DNA of 64,000 bases from Deinococcus aquaedulcis (GCF_019693445.1 NZ_JAHRBL010000010.1:1-64000), one strand, 5' to 3'. Shown: positions 1-12,432, counted from the first letter of the stretch. Numbers and translations: made by a program. The notes: a model not told the origin generated them from the sequence alone.

Positions 1-84
1 TCGCGGCCGTTGACGAGCGATGTGCTTGGCTGATGACCCAAGAAGCTCTGGTTTCGCGCACGACGTACTTCCACTGGCTTCCCA

Positions 85-519
85 ATGCGTAATGTCCAAT
101 CTTTACTTCATTTTCGTATGATCCGGCGCTTTCCGCAGCTGTACCACGGCGAACTGTATGTCCTGCTGGCCCTGATCGAATGTTCAAGGACAGAAGGGAA
201 CACCTGCCCGGCCCCTTTGGAAGTGCCAGCGGCAGTGAACCGGAAGTACAAGCAGGCTCTGGCCGATCTGGCGCAGACCTTGCCCACACAGCTGGCGCTG
301 GCGGATGACAGCACCCCCGATGGGCTGGGCCACGTTCAGGCCATGCTGGCTCTGCTGGCTTTCGGGCACGGCCAGGCGTATGCGGCGCATCTCTGCTGGG
401 GCGCCCAGACCATGAATGCTGACCTGAGCCTCACGGCACCCCTGCGTGACTATGAAGCGCGTTCCGGCCGAACCGCGCTGTCGGACCAGCTGAAAGCCCG
501 CCGGAGGGGCGGGCCTTGA
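85..519 (+). CDS. Hypothetical protein
   Basis: This is a 144-residue open frame whose family I do not recognise. It has no signal peptide or membrane segment and no catalytic motif that I can name. The middle (residues 55-110) is rich in Ala and Leu and looks helical. A second in-frame ATG (position 118, residue 12) begins a more natural N-terminus, MIRRFPQLYHGEL, and neither start has a clear Shine-Dalgarno. The gene converges on the ABC importer genes, and its 3' end overlaps their terminator hairpin. It could be a Deinococcus-specific small cytoplasmic protein; coding status is moderately supported by an uninterrupted frame with ordinary composition. Confidence 0.45.
   Translation: MRNVQSLLHFRMIRRFPQLYHGELYVLLALIECSRTEGNTCPAPLEVPAAVNRKYKQALADLAQTLPTQLALADDSTPDGLGHVQAMLALLAFGHGQAYAAHLCWGAQTMNADLSLTAPLRDYEARSGRTALSDQLKARRRGGP
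494..517 (-). terminator. Terminator of the sulfonate-type ABC importer operon
   Basis: Read on the minus strand, GCCCGCC, a 5-nt loop and GGCGGGC are followed by TTTCAG. It lies about 20 nt beyond the ATPase stop codon and inside the last codons of the convergent gene at 85-519. Confidence 0.5.
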
Positions 520-537
520 AAGCGGAGCTGTAGGGCT

Positions 538-1290
538 TTACACCCGCAGCAGGCGCTGCAACTCCGTCACGCTGGTCTGGCTGGCGGGGGCGTCCAGGGC
601 CACCTCGCCGTCGCGCAGGGCCACGATGCGCTGGCCCAGGTGCAGGGCCTCGTCCAGCTGGTGGGTCACGAACACCACCGTCACGCCGGACTGGCGCCAC
701 AGGGTCAGCAGTTCGTCGGCCAGGGTGGTGCGGGTGGCATGGTCCAGGGCGCTGAAGGGTTCGTCCAGCAGCAGCAGGCCCGGGCGCGTGACCAGGGCGC
801 GGGCCAGGGCCACCCGCTGGCGCTGCCCGCCCGAGAGTTCATGCGGGCGCCGGCCCTCGTAGCCGGCGAGGCCCACCTGCCGCAGGGCGTCGGCCACGCG
901 GCTCTGGCGTTCGGCGCGGGGGCCGGCGCGCAGGCCAAAGGCCACGTTGCCCGCCACGGTCAGCCACGGAAAGAGCGCGGGTTCCTGCTGCACCAGTGTC
1001 AGGCGCGGGTGGGGCCCCCGGATGGTTTCGCCGCCCAGGGTGATCTGCCCGGTCTGCGGGCGTAGAAAGCCCGCCAGCAGCGACAGCAGGGTGCTCTTGC
1101 CGCTGCCGGACGGGCCCACCACACACAGGAATTCGCCGGCTGCCACATGCAGGTTCAGCGGCCCCACCCCGGCGCCGGTGGCTTTGCGGCCGTGGTAGCG
1201 GTAGGTCACGCCGTCCAGCGTCAGGGGAGCCCCACCGCGCGCGGCGGCAGAAGCGGCAGCAGGCCCGGCAGCATTCATGGTGGTGGTCAT
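538..1290 (-). CDS. ABC transporter ATP-binding protein, SsuB/TauB-like
   Basis: This 250-residue ATPase energises uptake by the permease and binding protein encoded just upstream. Visible motifs are Walker [10 protein letters not shown] (about residue 59), the Q-loop QQEPALFPW, the signature [15 protein letters not shown], Walker [13 protein letters not shown] and the switch His in [11 protein letters not shown]. This motif set is typical of nitrate/sulfonate/taurine importers. Its ATG overlaps the permease stop by 4 bp (ATGA), so translation is probably coupled. The substrate cannot be read from the ATPase; the sulfur-assimilation context favours an aliphatic sulfonate or taurine-like compound. 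Confidence 0.9.
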   Translation of the reverse strand: MTTTMNAAGPAAASAAARGGAPLTLDGVTYRYHGRKATGAGVGPLNLHVAAGEFLCVVGPSGSGKSTLLSLLAGFLRPQTGQITLGGETIRGPHPRLTLVQQEPALFPWLTVAGNVAFGLRAGPRAERQSRVADALRQVGLAGYEGRRPHELSGGQRQRVALARALVTRPGLLLLDEPFSALDHATRTTLADELLTLWRQSGVTVVFVTHQLDEALHLGQRIVALRDGEVALDAPASQTSVTELQRLLRV

Positions 1291-2120
1291 TGTGGCACCT
1301 CCAGGCCGTAGTCGCGGCGCACCCGGCCCTCGAAGGTGCGCAGCAGGGCGTCAAACAGGCCGCCAATCAGGCCAATGATGATGATGGTGGCCAGCACCAG
1401 CGCCACGTTGGCTGTGTTGCGGCCCACTTCCAGCTGCTCGCCCAGGCTGGCGACCCCGCCGATCAGGAGTTCCCCGCCCACCAGGGCCCGCCACGCGAAG
1501 CTCCAGGCAGTGCGCAGCCCGGTCAGGATGTTGGGCAGCGAGGCGGGCAGCAGCACCCGCAGGGTCAGGCCCAGCGAGTTTGCTCCCAGCGTGCGCCCGG
1601 CCACGCGCAGGGCGGGCGGCACGTTCAGCAGCGCGCCCGACACCGCCAGGGCCATGGGAATGAACCCTTCCAGAATCACCACGGCCAGCGCGGCGCGTTC
1701 ATTCAGGCCGAAAAACAGAATGGCAAACGGCACAAAGGCAATGCTGGGCACGCTCTGAATGCCCGTCAGGTACGCGCCCAGGGTGGTGCGCAGGGGCCGC
1801 CACGCGCCCATCAGCAGGCCCACCAGTACCCCCAGCGCCACCGCGATCAGGTAGCCGGTCAGCATCCGGCGCAGGCTGCCGCCGATGGCCGACAGCAATT
1901 TGCCGTCCTGCGGGCCACTGCCCCACAGCCCGTAGCTGATCTCGGTCCAGACCGCCTTGGGCCCCGGAAACACGTAGGGCGGGTACAGCTTCAGCACGTC
2001 GGTGAGCAGCCACCACACGCCCAGAATCAGCACGAGGCCCAGCAGTTGCCAGCCCAGCGCCACCCAGCGCGAGGGGCCGCGCGCCGGGCGGCCAGGGCCC
2101 GCATGGTCAAGCGTGGTCAT
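1287..2120 (-). CDS. ABC transporter permease, SsuC/TauC-like
   Basis: This 277-residue inner-membrane permease has about six hydrophobic helices; the first is near residues 24-44. The cytoplasmic EAA-type loop that docks the ATPase is visible as [19 protein letters not shown]. The family moves sulfonates, taurine, nitrate or thiamine precursors. It starts 9 nt after the binding-protein stop codon with a GAGG motif ahead of the ATG, and its end overlaps the ATPase start. Substrate assignment is inferred from the neighbouring sulfur genes only. Confidence 0.88.
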   Translation of the reverse strand: MTTLDHAGPGRPARGPSRWVALGWQLLGLVLILGVWWLLTDVLKLYPPYVFPGPKAVWTEISYGLWGSGPQDGKLLSAIGGSLRRMLTGYLIAVALGVLVGLLMGAWRPLRTTLGAYLTGIQSVPSIAFVPFAILFFGLNERAALAVVILEGFIPMALAVSGALLNVPPALRVAGRTLGANSLGLTLRVLLPASLPNILTGLRTAWSFAWRALVGGELLIGGVASLGEQLEVGRNTANVALVLATIIIIGLIGGLFDALLRTFEGRVRRDYGLEVPQ

Positions 2121-2129
2121 GTCCAGGCC

Positions 2130-3080
2130 TCACTTGCGAAGAAACGGAGTGAGGTCCGGGGCGCTGCGGGCGTAGCCGGCTTCCACGTTCAGGGCGGCGT
2201 ATTCCTTGAGGGCCGCCGGGTCCAGCGCGGTGGTGAAGCGCGTGCGGGCAAAGGCGCGCTGCAGCACGCGGGGATCAATCTTGGCGCCCGTCAGGGCCAG
2301 CAGCTGCTTGTTGACCGCCGCCTGGGCCGCCGCCGGGCTCTTGTTGATGAACGCCACGGCGTCGGTGTGCGCTTTGAGGAACGCGGTGACCAGCGCCGGG
2401 TTGGCCTGGGCGAACCTGGCATTCACAATCACGATGGTGGTGGGGTAGTTGCCGCCCCGCCACACGGTTTTTTCCGTGCCAATGATGCGGTGGCCCTGCG
2501 CTTCCAGCACCGCGCCCCAGGGCTCGGGGACCAGCGTGGCCTCCACGCGTTTGGCCGCAAAGGCAGCGATCACGTCGGCGGGAGCCACAGGCGTGATGGT
2601 CACGCTGCCGCCGTCGGTTTTGGGCTTCAGGCCGTTCTCGTTCAGGATGTGGCGCAGGCTGATGTCCTGGGTGTTGCCCAGGGTGGGCACCGCCACGGTC
2701 TTGCCGGCCAGGTCCTTGTAGCTCTTGATGGCGCTGTCCTTGCGCGCCACCAGTACGGCGCCTGCCTCGCTGGCCCCGGCGATGATCTGCACTGGCATGC
2801 CGCGCCCGATGGCATTGATGGCCGGCCCCGGCCCGATGTAGGCGATGTCAATCTGCCCGGCCGCAAAGGCTTCGGTCAGCGTGGTGCCTGAAACGAACTC
2901 CTTGGGCTCCAGCTTGACCTTGCCCAGCGCCTTTTGAAAGGTGCCGCGTTCCAGGCCTACCAGGGCGGGGGCGTGGGTGAGGTTCGGGAAAAAGCCCAGG
3001 CGCACGCTCTGCGCCTCCTGGGCCGAGGCGAGGCTGGGCAGGGCGAGGGCCAGGGCAAGGGTCAGGGCAAGTCGGGTCAT
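2130..3080 (-). CDS. ABC transporter substrate-binding protein, SsuA/NMT1-like
   Basis: This 316-residue periplasmic binding protein opens with a clean signal peptide, [20 protein letters not shown]. The mature part has the NMT1/SsuA fold signature: [19 protein letters not shown] at the start, then the [18 protein letters not shown] segment and [13 protein letters not shown]. The ATG at 3080 is preceded by an excellent Shine-Dalgarno (TTAGGAGG); an in-frame extension to 3239 lacks one and would bury the signal peptide. It heads the three-gene importer. In this family the ligand is often an alkanesulfonate or taurine, which fits the sulfur cluster, but nitrate or other small ligands are possible. 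Confidence 0.88.
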   Translation of the reverse strand: MTRLALTLALALALPSLASAQEAQSVRLGFFPNLTHAPALVGLERGTFQKALGKVKLEPKEFVSGTTLTEAFAAGQIDIAYIGPGPAINAIGRGMPVQIIAGASEAGAVLVARKDSAIKSYKDLAGKTVAVPTLGNTQDISLRHILNENGLKPKTDGGSVTITPVAPADVIAAFAAKRVEATLVPEPWGAVLEAQGHRIIGTEKTVWRGGNYPTTIVIVNARFAQANPALVTAFLKAHTDAVAFINKSPAAAQAAVNKQLLALTGAKIDPRVLQRAFARTRFTTALDPAALKEYAALNVEAGYARSAPDLTPFLRK

Positions 3081-3128
3081 GGAACCTCCTAAGAAATCTT
3101 GGGCGCACTCAGAGATGCTGCATTTCAC

Positions 3129-3170
3129 GGTGGGGGGCGGGCCGTCACGTGTGACCACACCCGCCCCACC
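3129..3170 (-). promoter_or_regulatory. Leader hairpin between sat and the ABC importer
   Basis: On the minus strand GGTGGGGCGGG pairs with CCCGCCCCCCACC, and an inner GTCAC/GTGAC pair sits near the loop. No T-tract follows, so it is more likely an mRNA-stabilising, processing or attenuation hairpin than a simple terminator. It lies 49 nt upstream of the binding-protein start. Confidence 0.35.
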
Positions 3171-3254
3171 TTGAGGGCTTCTTAAGGCCTGATCAGGGAC
3201 ATGAGAGCGCGGTGGGTGTAGGACCAGCCGGCCCCCCACCGCTTCCCTAGCGCC

Positions 3255-4424
<1,170 letters not shown>

Positions 4425-4479
4425 GGCAGGGGCGTCCTTGGGGGCAGGGGTGGGTGCAGAGGGTTGTGGATGAAAAGAC

Positions 4480-4488
4480 TCAACTATT
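4480..4488 (-). promoter_or_regulatory. Candidate sulfur-regulon promoter/operator (upstream of sat)
   Basis: The minus strand reads AATAGTTGAGTCTTTT, 56 bp before the sat start. The nine bases AATAGTTGA recur upstream of the DUF4395/sulfite-reductase unit at 7926-7934. TTGAGT could be a -35 element; no good -10 is obvious. Confidence 0.35.
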
Positions 4489-4556
4489 GGGGCAAAGAAA
4501 GGGCGGGGCAGATCAGCGGGAACGGCGACATCGCTGGGCAGGTCGCGGGCACCACC

Positions 4557-5314
<758 letters not shown>

Positions 5315-5318
<4 letters not shown>

Positions 5319-5850
5319 AGCCCCAGCGCCCCCAGCAAGCGCGCCACACCCTCCTCCACGCTGATCTGGTCGGTGCGCAGGTGCAGGTCTGGCTGTTCGG
5401 GCGCCTCGTAGGGATCGCTCACGCCGGTAAAGTGCGGGATTTCGCCGGCCAGGGCCTTCAGGTACAGGCCCTTGACGTCGCGGGCGGTCACCACGTCCAG
5501 CGGGGCGTCCACGAACACTTCCAGGGCGTTCGGCAGCCCAGCCAGCACCTCGCGCCGGGTGTCGGCATACGGACTGATGGCGCTCACGAGTACGGTGACG
5601 CCGTGCCCCGCCAGCAGGCCAGCCACGAAGCCGATGCGGCGCACGTTGGTATCGCGGTCCGCCTTGGAAAAGCCCAGGCCCTTGCTCAGGTTCTCGCGCA
5701 CGGCGTCGCCGTCCAGCAGTTCGGTGGGAACGCCGCGCGCGAGCAGCTCGGCGTGCAGCGCGCTCGCCAGGGTGCTCTTGCCCGCGCCGCTTAAGCCGGT
5801 CAGCCACACCACGCGGCCGGTGCCCACTGCGGGACGCTCTTGCAGGGCGG

Positions 5851-5854
<4 letters not shown>
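5315..5854 (-). CDS. cysC: Adenylyl-sulfate kinase (APS kinase)
   Basis: This 179-residue kinase phosphorylates APS to PAPS. The P-loop GLSGAGKST (about residue 20), [11 protein letters not shown], the NVRRIGFVA segment and the lid region [19 protein letters not shown] match the family throughout. It starts at a GTG overlapping the sulfite-reductase stop (GTGA) and ends by overlapping the cysH start the same way, so the three are translationally coupled. Having APS kinase next to a reductase with an APS-reductase-type iron-sulfur signature raises the question of which nucleotide the reductase uses. Confidence 0.95.
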
Positions 5855-7422
<1,568 letters not shown>

Positions 7423-7434
7423 ATATGGACTTCC

Positions 7435-7887
7435 TTAGCGGTGCAGGAGGGCGAAACGCAGGCGGCGGTACTGGAAGTACATCAGGCAGCCCACGCAGAT
7501 TTTCTGGGAGAGGTTCAGCAGCGCCAGGGCCACCACAGTCATGCCCAGCACCGTACCAGCCAGCCAGAGACCGGCCAGGGACAGCGCGGCGCTGGCCAGC
7601 AGGAAGGTGCCGCCCACGCCCTGCGCGAAGTGGTGGGCGCGCGGGTCTTCTTCGACCACCTCGGGCCTCAGGCCCAGTGCGGGCCCCAGCATCCGGTACG
7701 CGGCGCGCAGGGGCGACCACGCTGGGCGCAGGGCCCCCAGCAGCATGAACGCGCCCAGCACCAGCGTCAGCCAGGGCATTCGCACCGCCAACGCCAGCAG
7801 GGTCACCGCCACCACCGTGACCTGGTTGAATTTCAGCGCACTCAGATCTGTGCGCGCAGGCTGGGCGGGAGAGGCAGGGGCAATCAT
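7435..7887 (-). CDS. DUF4395 family membrane protein
   Basis: This 150-residue protein has about four hydrophobic segments and a CVGC motif near its end (CVGCLMYFQYRR), features of DUF4395. The family's function is not established; members often sit beside sulfur genes, and the paired cysteines suggest a redox or sulfur-handling role. The ATG at 7887 gives a natural start (MIAPASPAQPARTDLSALKFNQ); an upstream frame to 7929 would include the candidate promoter. It is the first gene of the cluster, 12 nt before sulfite reductase. A sulfur-compound transport role is inference. Confidence 0.75.
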   Translation of the reverse strand: MIAPASPAQPARTDLSALKFNQVTVVAVTLLALAVRMPWLTLVLGAFMLLGALRPAWSPLRAAYRMLGPALGLRPEVVEEDPRAHHFAQGVGGTFLLASAALSLAGLWLAGTVLGMTVVALALLNLSQKICVGCLMYFQYRRLRFALLHR

Positions 7888-7925
7888 TGACAAAAAAGGT
7901 AAACCTTTATGGGCGACAAAACAAG

Positions 7926-7934
7926 TCAACTATT
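7926..7934 (-). promoter_or_regulatory. Candidate sulfur-regulon promoter/operator (upstream of the DUF4395 gene)
   Basis: The minus strand reads AATAGTTGACTTGTTTT, 39 bp before the DUF4395 start. It shares nine bases with the site before sat. TTGACT is a good -35; outer GGCGA and TCGCC arms also form an inverted repeat around it. Confidence 0.4.
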
Positions 7935-8064
7935 CGCCTTTTGTGGGGACCTGTCTCGGCAACCCGTGGCCCGGGACGGCGGGCTACAGTGGGGGGTCTC
8001 CAGTTGGCGCGCCTGGTGGCCTGCGCGTTTTTCTCCCCTTGCGCGCCAGCCTGGAGGCGGTTCT

Positions 8065-8517
8065 GTGCGTACATTGCAAAAGATTCTTCTGTGGGGTGCT
8101 GCCTGTGGTGCAGCGACGCTGGCGCCTGTCGTCCTGGCAGGGTCGGCCGCTGCGCCGCGCACCCTGAGTTTTACTGTGGGGAGCGCCGGCCAGGACATTG
8201 CGGTCCAGCCCGGCGACCGGCTGCAATTCACGTTGAACACCTCGGCGGGCACCGGCTACACCTGGCGGGCCCTGGAAGTAGACCCGGCCTACCTGACCCT
8301 GATCGAGAAACGCACCCTTCAGGTGGCCCCCGCCGCTGGCCGCGCGCCGGTGGTGGGCGGCGCGGGCCCGGCGACGGTCTACACCTATCAGGTGGTCGCG
8401 CCCCTCAAGCGCGGCAGCCTGTCGTTGACCACGCCGATCTTTTTTGCCCAGGTGCCCCCGGGCCGCGCGGGGGCGGTACAGGTGCAGCTGGTGCAGTTCA
8501 ATCTGGTGGCCCGGTAG
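8065..8517 (+). CDS. Secreted chagasin-like (I42 family) protease inhibitor
   Basis: This 150-residue protein begins with a signal peptide (positive RTLQK, then a hydrophobic stretch ending LAGSAAA). The mature domain resembles chagasin/I42 cysteine-protease inhibitors: TSAGTGYTW corresponds to the NPTTGY loop, [12 protein letters not shown] to the Gly-rich loop, and TTPIFF to the last conserved strand. The GTG at 8065 has GGAGG seven bases upstream; a longer frame from 7909 would run through the divergent sulfur promoter and hide the signal peptide. Role in the envelope is inferred: it could restrain the cell's own or foreign papain-like proteases. Family assignment is moderate. Confidence 0.65.
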   Translation: MRTLQKILLWGAACGAATLAPVVLAGSAAAPRTLSFTVGSAGQDIAVQPGDRLQFTLNTSAGTGYTWRALEVDPAYLTLIEKRTLQVAPAAGRAPVVGGAGPATVYTYQVVAPLKRGSLSLTTPIFFAQVPPGRAGAVQVQLVQFNLVAR

Positions 8518-8566
8518 CGCCGCAGGGCCGCTGCGAAGAGAGGGGCGGCGTATTACACTGCCCAGC

Positions 8567-9097
8567 GTGAAGACGTTTAGCGTTCAGGTGGGTCACGTGA
8601 CCCGTGACCTGCCCATCGTGCCCGTGGCCCCGGGGGTCAGCGTGGCCCTGTTCAACATGCTGGGTGACACCGAAGTGACCGAGGAAGCCGGGCGCGAACT
8701 GGCCGCCCGCCTGCCCGCCGACATTGACGTGCTGGTGACCCCCGAGGTCAAGGCCCTGAGCCTCGCCCACGTGATCAGCCGCGAGAGTGGCAAGCCGTAC
8801 ATCGTGATTCGCAAGACCCAGAAGCCCTACATGGTGGACCCGGTGGCGCGCGAGGTGGTGTCGATCACCACCGGCAAACCGCAACTGCTGGTGCTCGACG
8901 GCTTCGATGTGCAGAAGATCCGGGGCCGCAAGGTGGCGATTGTGGACGACGTGGTGTCCAGCGGCGGCACGCTGCATTCCATCCGCCAGATTCTGGAAGA
9001 GGTGGGCGGGGAAGTGGCCGCCGTGGTGGCCGTGTTCACCGAAGGCCAGGAGCGCCCCGAGGTGACGGCGCTGGGGCACCTGCCGCTGTTCGAGTAA
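8567..9097 (+). CDS. Type I phosphoribosyltransferase, adenine/xanthine PRTase-like
   Basis: This 176-residue enzyme transfers phosphoribose from PRPP to a purine or related base. The PRPP loop is canonical: [13 protein letters not shown] (about residues 124-136), and the pyrophosphate-side region [12 protein letters not shown] matches adenine PRTases. The GTG start is leaderless in form: TACACT lies seven bases upstream and no Shine-Dalgarno is present. A paralogue follows 101 bp downstream. The base used cannot be decided from sequence alone. Confidence 0.8.
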   Translation: MKTFSVQVGHVTRDLPIVPVAPGVSVALFNMLGDTEVTEEAGRELAARLPADIDVLVTPEVKALSLAHVISRESGKPYIVIRKTQKPYMVDPVAREVVSITTGKPQLLVLDGFDVQKIRGRKVAIVDDVVSSGGTLHSIRQILEEVGGEVAAVVAVFTEGQERPEVTALGHLPLFE

Positions 9098-9198
9098 TTC
9101 AGTTCCAGCCCTGAAACGGCGCGGCGGTCTTGCAGTGGGAGGGCCGCCGCGCTGCTCTGCCGCCCCGCCCCTGACACAGGTGCGTTAGCCTATGCGCC

Positions 9199-9741
9199 AT
9201 GACCACCCAGACGCAGGAACTGACGGTAAGCATCGGCGGCGTGTCGCGCACCCTGCCCACAGTGCGCGCGGGCAACCTGGGCCGCGTGCCCCTGGTGGAA
9301 TTCATTGGCGACAGCGAATTCACCAACGCCGTGGCGCAGGAGATGGTCGCGCTGATTCCGCAGGGCACCGAACTGCTGCTGACAGTGGTGACCAACGCCC
9401 TGCCCCTGACCCACGAACTCAGCGACCGCTCTGGGCTGCCCTACGTGTGCGCGCGCAAGAAGCGGCGCACCTACATGCAAGAGCCCCTGATTCAGGATGT
9501 GCCCAGCATGACCCTGGGCGTGGCCGAGACCCTGTGGCTGGACGGCCCCCACGCCGCCCGCCTGAAGGGCAAGCGCGTGACGATTGTGCAAGACGTGGTG
9601 GCCTCGGGCGGCACAGCGCAGGCCCTGGCCCGGCTGGTGGAGCGGGCCGGCGGCACCCTGAACGGGTATCTGGCTGCCTTCCGCCAGGGGGAGAGCACCC
9701 TGCCCGTGGTGGCGCTGCAGGACCTGCCCCGAACGCTGTAA
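9199..9741 (+). CDS. Divergent phosphoribosyltransferase paralogue
   Basis: This 180-residue protein aligns end to end with its upstream neighbour (same opening pattern of a beta strand, a GVSRTLP turn and an IGD element). It carries [11 protein letters not shown] where the neighbour has the canonical [11 protein letters not shown]. The first acidic residue of the PRPP motif is therefore Gln, and the VTPEVKAL region has become VVTNALPL. It may have altered or reduced transferase activity, or a regulatory role. The ATG has TAGCCT seven bases upstream and no Shine-Dalgarno. A hairpin at 9756-9777 follows. Confidence 0.75.
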   Translation: MTTQTQELTVSIGGVSRTLPTVRAGNLGRVPLVEFIGDSEFTNAVAQEMVALIPQGTELLLTVVTNALPLTHELSDRSGLPYVCARKKRRTYMQEPLIQDVPSMTLGVAETLWLDGPHAARLKGKRVTIVQDVVASGGTAQALARLVERAGGTLNGYLAAFRQGESTLPVVALQDLPRTL

Positions 9742-9755
9742 GCGGGCTTTGGCCC

Positions 9756-9777
9756 GAATCGTTTGCGAGAACGATTC
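9756..9777 (+). terminator. Hairpin after the phosphoribosyltransferase pair
   Basis: A perfect 8-bp stem GAATCGTT/AACGATTC with a 6-nt loop lies 15 bp past the stop codon. There is no T-tract, so termination is only likely. Confidence 0.4.
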
Positions 9778-9870
9778 AGTCCGAGCGAGGGAAGCAGATG
9801 AGCCAAGTCTGTGCCCAGTGCTCGCACGGTAGGACAGTTCCGAAGGTGCGAGCTCTAGGGGTGGGAAGTT

Positions 9871-11109
9871 CTAAGGCGTGGTTCCCGAAGTAAGTGTCGT
9901 GGCTGTGCGGGATGCGCGGCGGGGGCGACGCCACAGCAGGTCGGCGGTCACCCGGGCGCCCTGGCGCTTGCTGGGCATGTACCAAGCAAAAAAGGCCAGC
10001 CGCAGCACCCAGGCCACGGGGCCTTTGAACTGCAGCCCCAGCAACTCGGTAATGCCGTTCAAGTGCCCCAGGCTGGCGCTTTGCCCCAGGCCGCCGTAGG
10101 CGAAGGGGCGCAGTGGCTGGCCGCGCAGGCTGCGCGCCACGTTGTTGCCGGCGCACATGCCATGTTTCATGGCCCATAGCGCGTTGACCGGGCAGTCGCC
10201 GGGCCGCTTCGGATGTGCCACCTGCGCGGCGTCTCCGCCCGTCCAGATGTTTGTGTGGCCCGGCACACGCAGATACTGGTCCGTGAGCAGGCGGCCAGTG
10301 TGAGGATCGCGCATGGCCTCGGTGCCGGGGAGGACGGCTGGCGCGATGCCGGCCGCAAAAAGCGTGAGGTCGGCCGGAAAGAAACGGTCATCCTGGGCGT
10401 GGGCCCCGCCACTGGTCACCTCGCGGATTCGCACGCCCTCGTGAAGCTGAACCCCCAGCCCCTGCAGGGACTGGCGGGCATGCGCTGCCAGTGGGGCCAG
10501 CGCTGGCCCCAGCGTTTCCAGAACCAGGCCACTGCTGAGCAGATGAATCTCGCCGCCCAGGCCCTCGCGCTGCTGCCGTTCCCGGAGGGCGGCGGCCATC
10601 TCGACCCCCGCGTAGCCGCCTCCAATGACATTGATCGTGGTGGGCTGGCGGGCCTGAAATCGTGCGTGCAGTTCGGCGCGGAATGCCCGCATATCGCGCG
10701 CGTCCTTGAGGCAGCGGCCGTGTTCACGCAGCCCGGGGAGGCGATCAAACGGGTCCACCGAGCCTACGCCCAGGATCAGATGTTCATATGCCAGCATCTG
10801 GACTTGGCCCTCTTCACTGTGGACCTCCACCTGTTGCCGCTGGGCGTCAACACGGGTGACCGTGCCTTGCAGATAGCGGGCATGGGGGATAAGGGGCGGC
10901 AGGGGCGTGAGGGTATGGGCCAGGGGGACCAGCTCGCCCAGGCCTTCGCCGGTAAAGCCGTGAAAGGTGTGGTAGGGCAGAGTGCTCACCACGGTGATCT
11001 GTACTTGGCCGCGCTTGACCTGCCGGCCCAGGCGCCGCATCAGGGCGCGGTAGGCGTCCAGGCCCACGTAGCCCCCGCCCACAATGACGACCTGCGCCGC
11101 ACCGCTCAC
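9871..11109 (-). CDS. ndh: Type II NADH dehydrogenase (NDH-2) / pyridine nucleotide-disulfide oxidoreductase
   Basis: This 412-residue membrane-associated flavoprotein would pass electrons from NADH to quinone without pumping protons. It has an N-terminal FAD Rossmann motif [13 protein letters not shown], a second NADH-binding motif [14 protein letters not shown] near residue 165, and the FAD-contacting [11 protein letters not shown]. The C-terminal FFAWYMPSK region is hydrophobic and could anchor it. The GTG start overlaps the stop of the acyl-reductase-like gene (GTGA), so the two proteins are probably made together. Sulfide:quinone or carotenoid-type oxidoreductases share this fold, so the exact acceptor is inferred. 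Confidence 0.8.
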   Translation of the reverse strand: MSGAAQVVIVGGGYVGLDAYRALMRRLGRQVKRGQVQITVVSTLPYHTFHGFTGEGLGELVPLAHTLTPLPPLIPHARYLQGTVTRVDAQRQQVEVHSEEGQVQMLAYEHLILGVGSVDPFDRLPGLREHGRCLKDARDMRAFRAELHARFQARQPTTINVIGGGYAGVEMAAALRERQQREGLGGEIHLLSSGLVLETLGPALAPLAAHARQSLQGLGVQLHEGVRIREVTSGGAHAQDDRFFPADLTLFAAGIAPAVLPGTEAMRDPHTGRLLTDQYLRVPGHTNIWTGGDAAQVAHPKRPGDCPVNALWAMKHGMCAGNNVARSLRGQPLRPFAYGGLGQSASLGHLNGITELLGLQFKGPVAWVLRLAFFAWYMPSKRQGARVTADLLWRRPRRASRTATTLTSGTTP

Positions 11110-12212
11110 GCCTGGGCCCCGCTCAGCGCTCCCAGCGCAGGGAGAGGGGCTGGCGCGTCGTCCAGCGTCACGGGCTGGCCGAACGAGTGGGGCTCGGCCA
11201 GGGTGAAACCCAGATGCCCGAACTGGGCTGCCAGCGCCAGCATGTGTTCGGCCTGCTCCACGCTGGGCCGACCCAGCGAAAAGTGGCCCTGCTGGCCGCT
11301 GAGCCCCAGCAGCAGCGTTTCGGCGAGGCAAGCGTAGGCCACCCCTTGCGGCAGGCCAATAAAGCCTTTGCGATGTACGCCGGGCACACTGACCAGCCCG
11401 CCGTCCACCACTCGCACGTCGGGTCGTTCCTGCAGCAACTCTGGACGGGTATTGCGCGGCTGGGTGTCATCCAGCACCACGGCGCCCTCTTTCAGGTGCT
11501 CGCTGCGCAGCACGGCGTCGGTGGCGCTGGTGAGCAAAATCACCAGATCGGCTTCACGCACGCGGTTCATGTCGGTGGTGATCTGGGACCGGCCGGCAGG
11601 GAGGGTGGCCTGCAGGGTGCGCAGGCGCTCTTCGTTGCGGGCCACCAGCAGCAGCGGCTGCGCGGTGCGGCGGGCCAGCAACTGGGTGAGGCAACTGCCC
11701 ACGCTGCCGCTGGCGCCCACGAGTGCGATGGTGGCGTTACTGGGGCACAGGCTCAGCAGCCGCTCGGCGCCCAGGAAGGTCATGGCGGCGGTAAAGGCGT
11801 TGCCGTTGGTGATGCCCACGTCGGTGCGGTGGCGCAGCGCCATACCGCCTGCAGTGGCCGGCGCCGTGAGCGCCCCCAGCCCCACCGTTCTGGCGCCCAG
11901 CCCCACGGCCTTGGTCACGGCCCGGTCAATGATGCTCTGAACACGGCGTCCGCCTTCCAGCAGGGCTTTTGGCGTCAGGGGCACGGTGAGCAAGTAGGCC
12001 GCCACCTGTTCAGGCTTGTCGCTGTAGCGCAGGGTGCCTGTCACTGGGGCCGGCAAGGACAGGCGGCCAAGTGCGGTCTCATAGGCGCGGTTGGGGATCC
12101 AGCCGAAGGGGCGGCAAATGTCGCCCAGGTCGCGGGAAACGTTGGTCCGGGGATGGACCAGGAAGGCGACGGCGTGACGGTCTTGGGTGGACAAAGACAG
12201 CTGTTGCGACAT
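11106..12212 (-). CDS. Acyl-ACP reductase-like / predicted amino-acid dehydrogenase (COG5322-type)
   Basis: This 368-residue Rossmann protein resembles cyanobacterial long-chain acyl-ACP reductase (AAR), which makes fatty aldehydes. Conserved features are TDVGITNGNAFTAA, the NADPH motif GASGSVG (residues 166-172), ARNEERL, VVDGGLV, and YACLAETLLL followed by FSLGRPS. The cysteine in YACLAE is residue 295, matching the position I recall for the AAR active-site cysteine (294). The N-terminus (AFLVHPRTNVSRD) matches COG5322 proteins. The ATG at 12212 has a weak AGG upstream. The coupled partner is NDH-2. An alternative is a dehydrogenase acting on other thioesters or amino acids. Confidence 0.7.
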   Translation of the reverse strand: MSQQLSLSTQDRHAVAFLVHPRTNVSRDLGDICRPFGWIPNRAYETALGRLSLPAPVTGTLRYSDKPEQVAAYLLTVPLTPKALLEGGRRVQSIIDRAVTKAVGLGARTVGLGALTAPATAGGMALRHRTDVGITNGNAFTAAMTFLGAERLLSLCPSNATIALVGASGSVGSCLTQLLARRTAQPLLLVARNEERLRTLQATLPAGRSQITTDMNRVREADLVILLTSATDAVLRSEHLKEGAVVLDDTQPRNTRPELLQERPDVRVVDGGLVSVPGVHRKGFIGLPQGVAYACLAETLLLGLSGQQGHFSLGRPSVEQAEHMLALAAQFGHLGFTLAEPHSFGQPVTLDDAPAPLPALGALSGAQA

Positions 12213-12308
12213 AGAGACCTCATCTCGGCCTATGAAGACCGGGGGAATGGAACTGCAGAGTGCGCCCACGGGCGTGATCGCTCCGTGACCGGCTGTCTCG
12301 ACACACGA

Positions 12309-12344
12309 CAAGGCCAACGGGAGCAGCTGCCACCGTTGGCCTTG
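12309..12344. promoter_or_regulatory. Perfect 12-bp inverted repeat in the leader of the AAR-like gene
   Basis: CAAGGCCAACGG and CCGTTGGCCTTG flank a 12-nt spacer. It lies downstream of a candidate promoter and about 100 nt before the AAR-like start, so it could be an operator or an mRNA leader hairpin; there is no T-tract. Confidence 0.4.
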
Positions 12345-12355
12345 ACTCTGGGATT

Positions 12356-12384
12356 AAGTTACACTGAGTTGAAAATGAAGTAAA
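12356..12384 (-). promoter_or_regulatory. Candidate promoter of the AAR-like/ndh operon
   Basis: The minus strand has TTTACT, a 17-nt spacer and TAACTT in a locally AT-rich stretch, upstream of the inverted repeat. Confidence 0.4.
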
Positions 12385-12432
12385 TAAAGGCCCCTGCCGG
12401 GTGTTCTCATGTGAGGGACAACTTCTATTGCC

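Noticed and set aside
1290..2891. A 533-codon open frame on the plus strand
   Set aside because: It is antisense to the permease and binding-protein genes; the high GC content creates long shadow frames. No motif or ribosome-binding site supports it.
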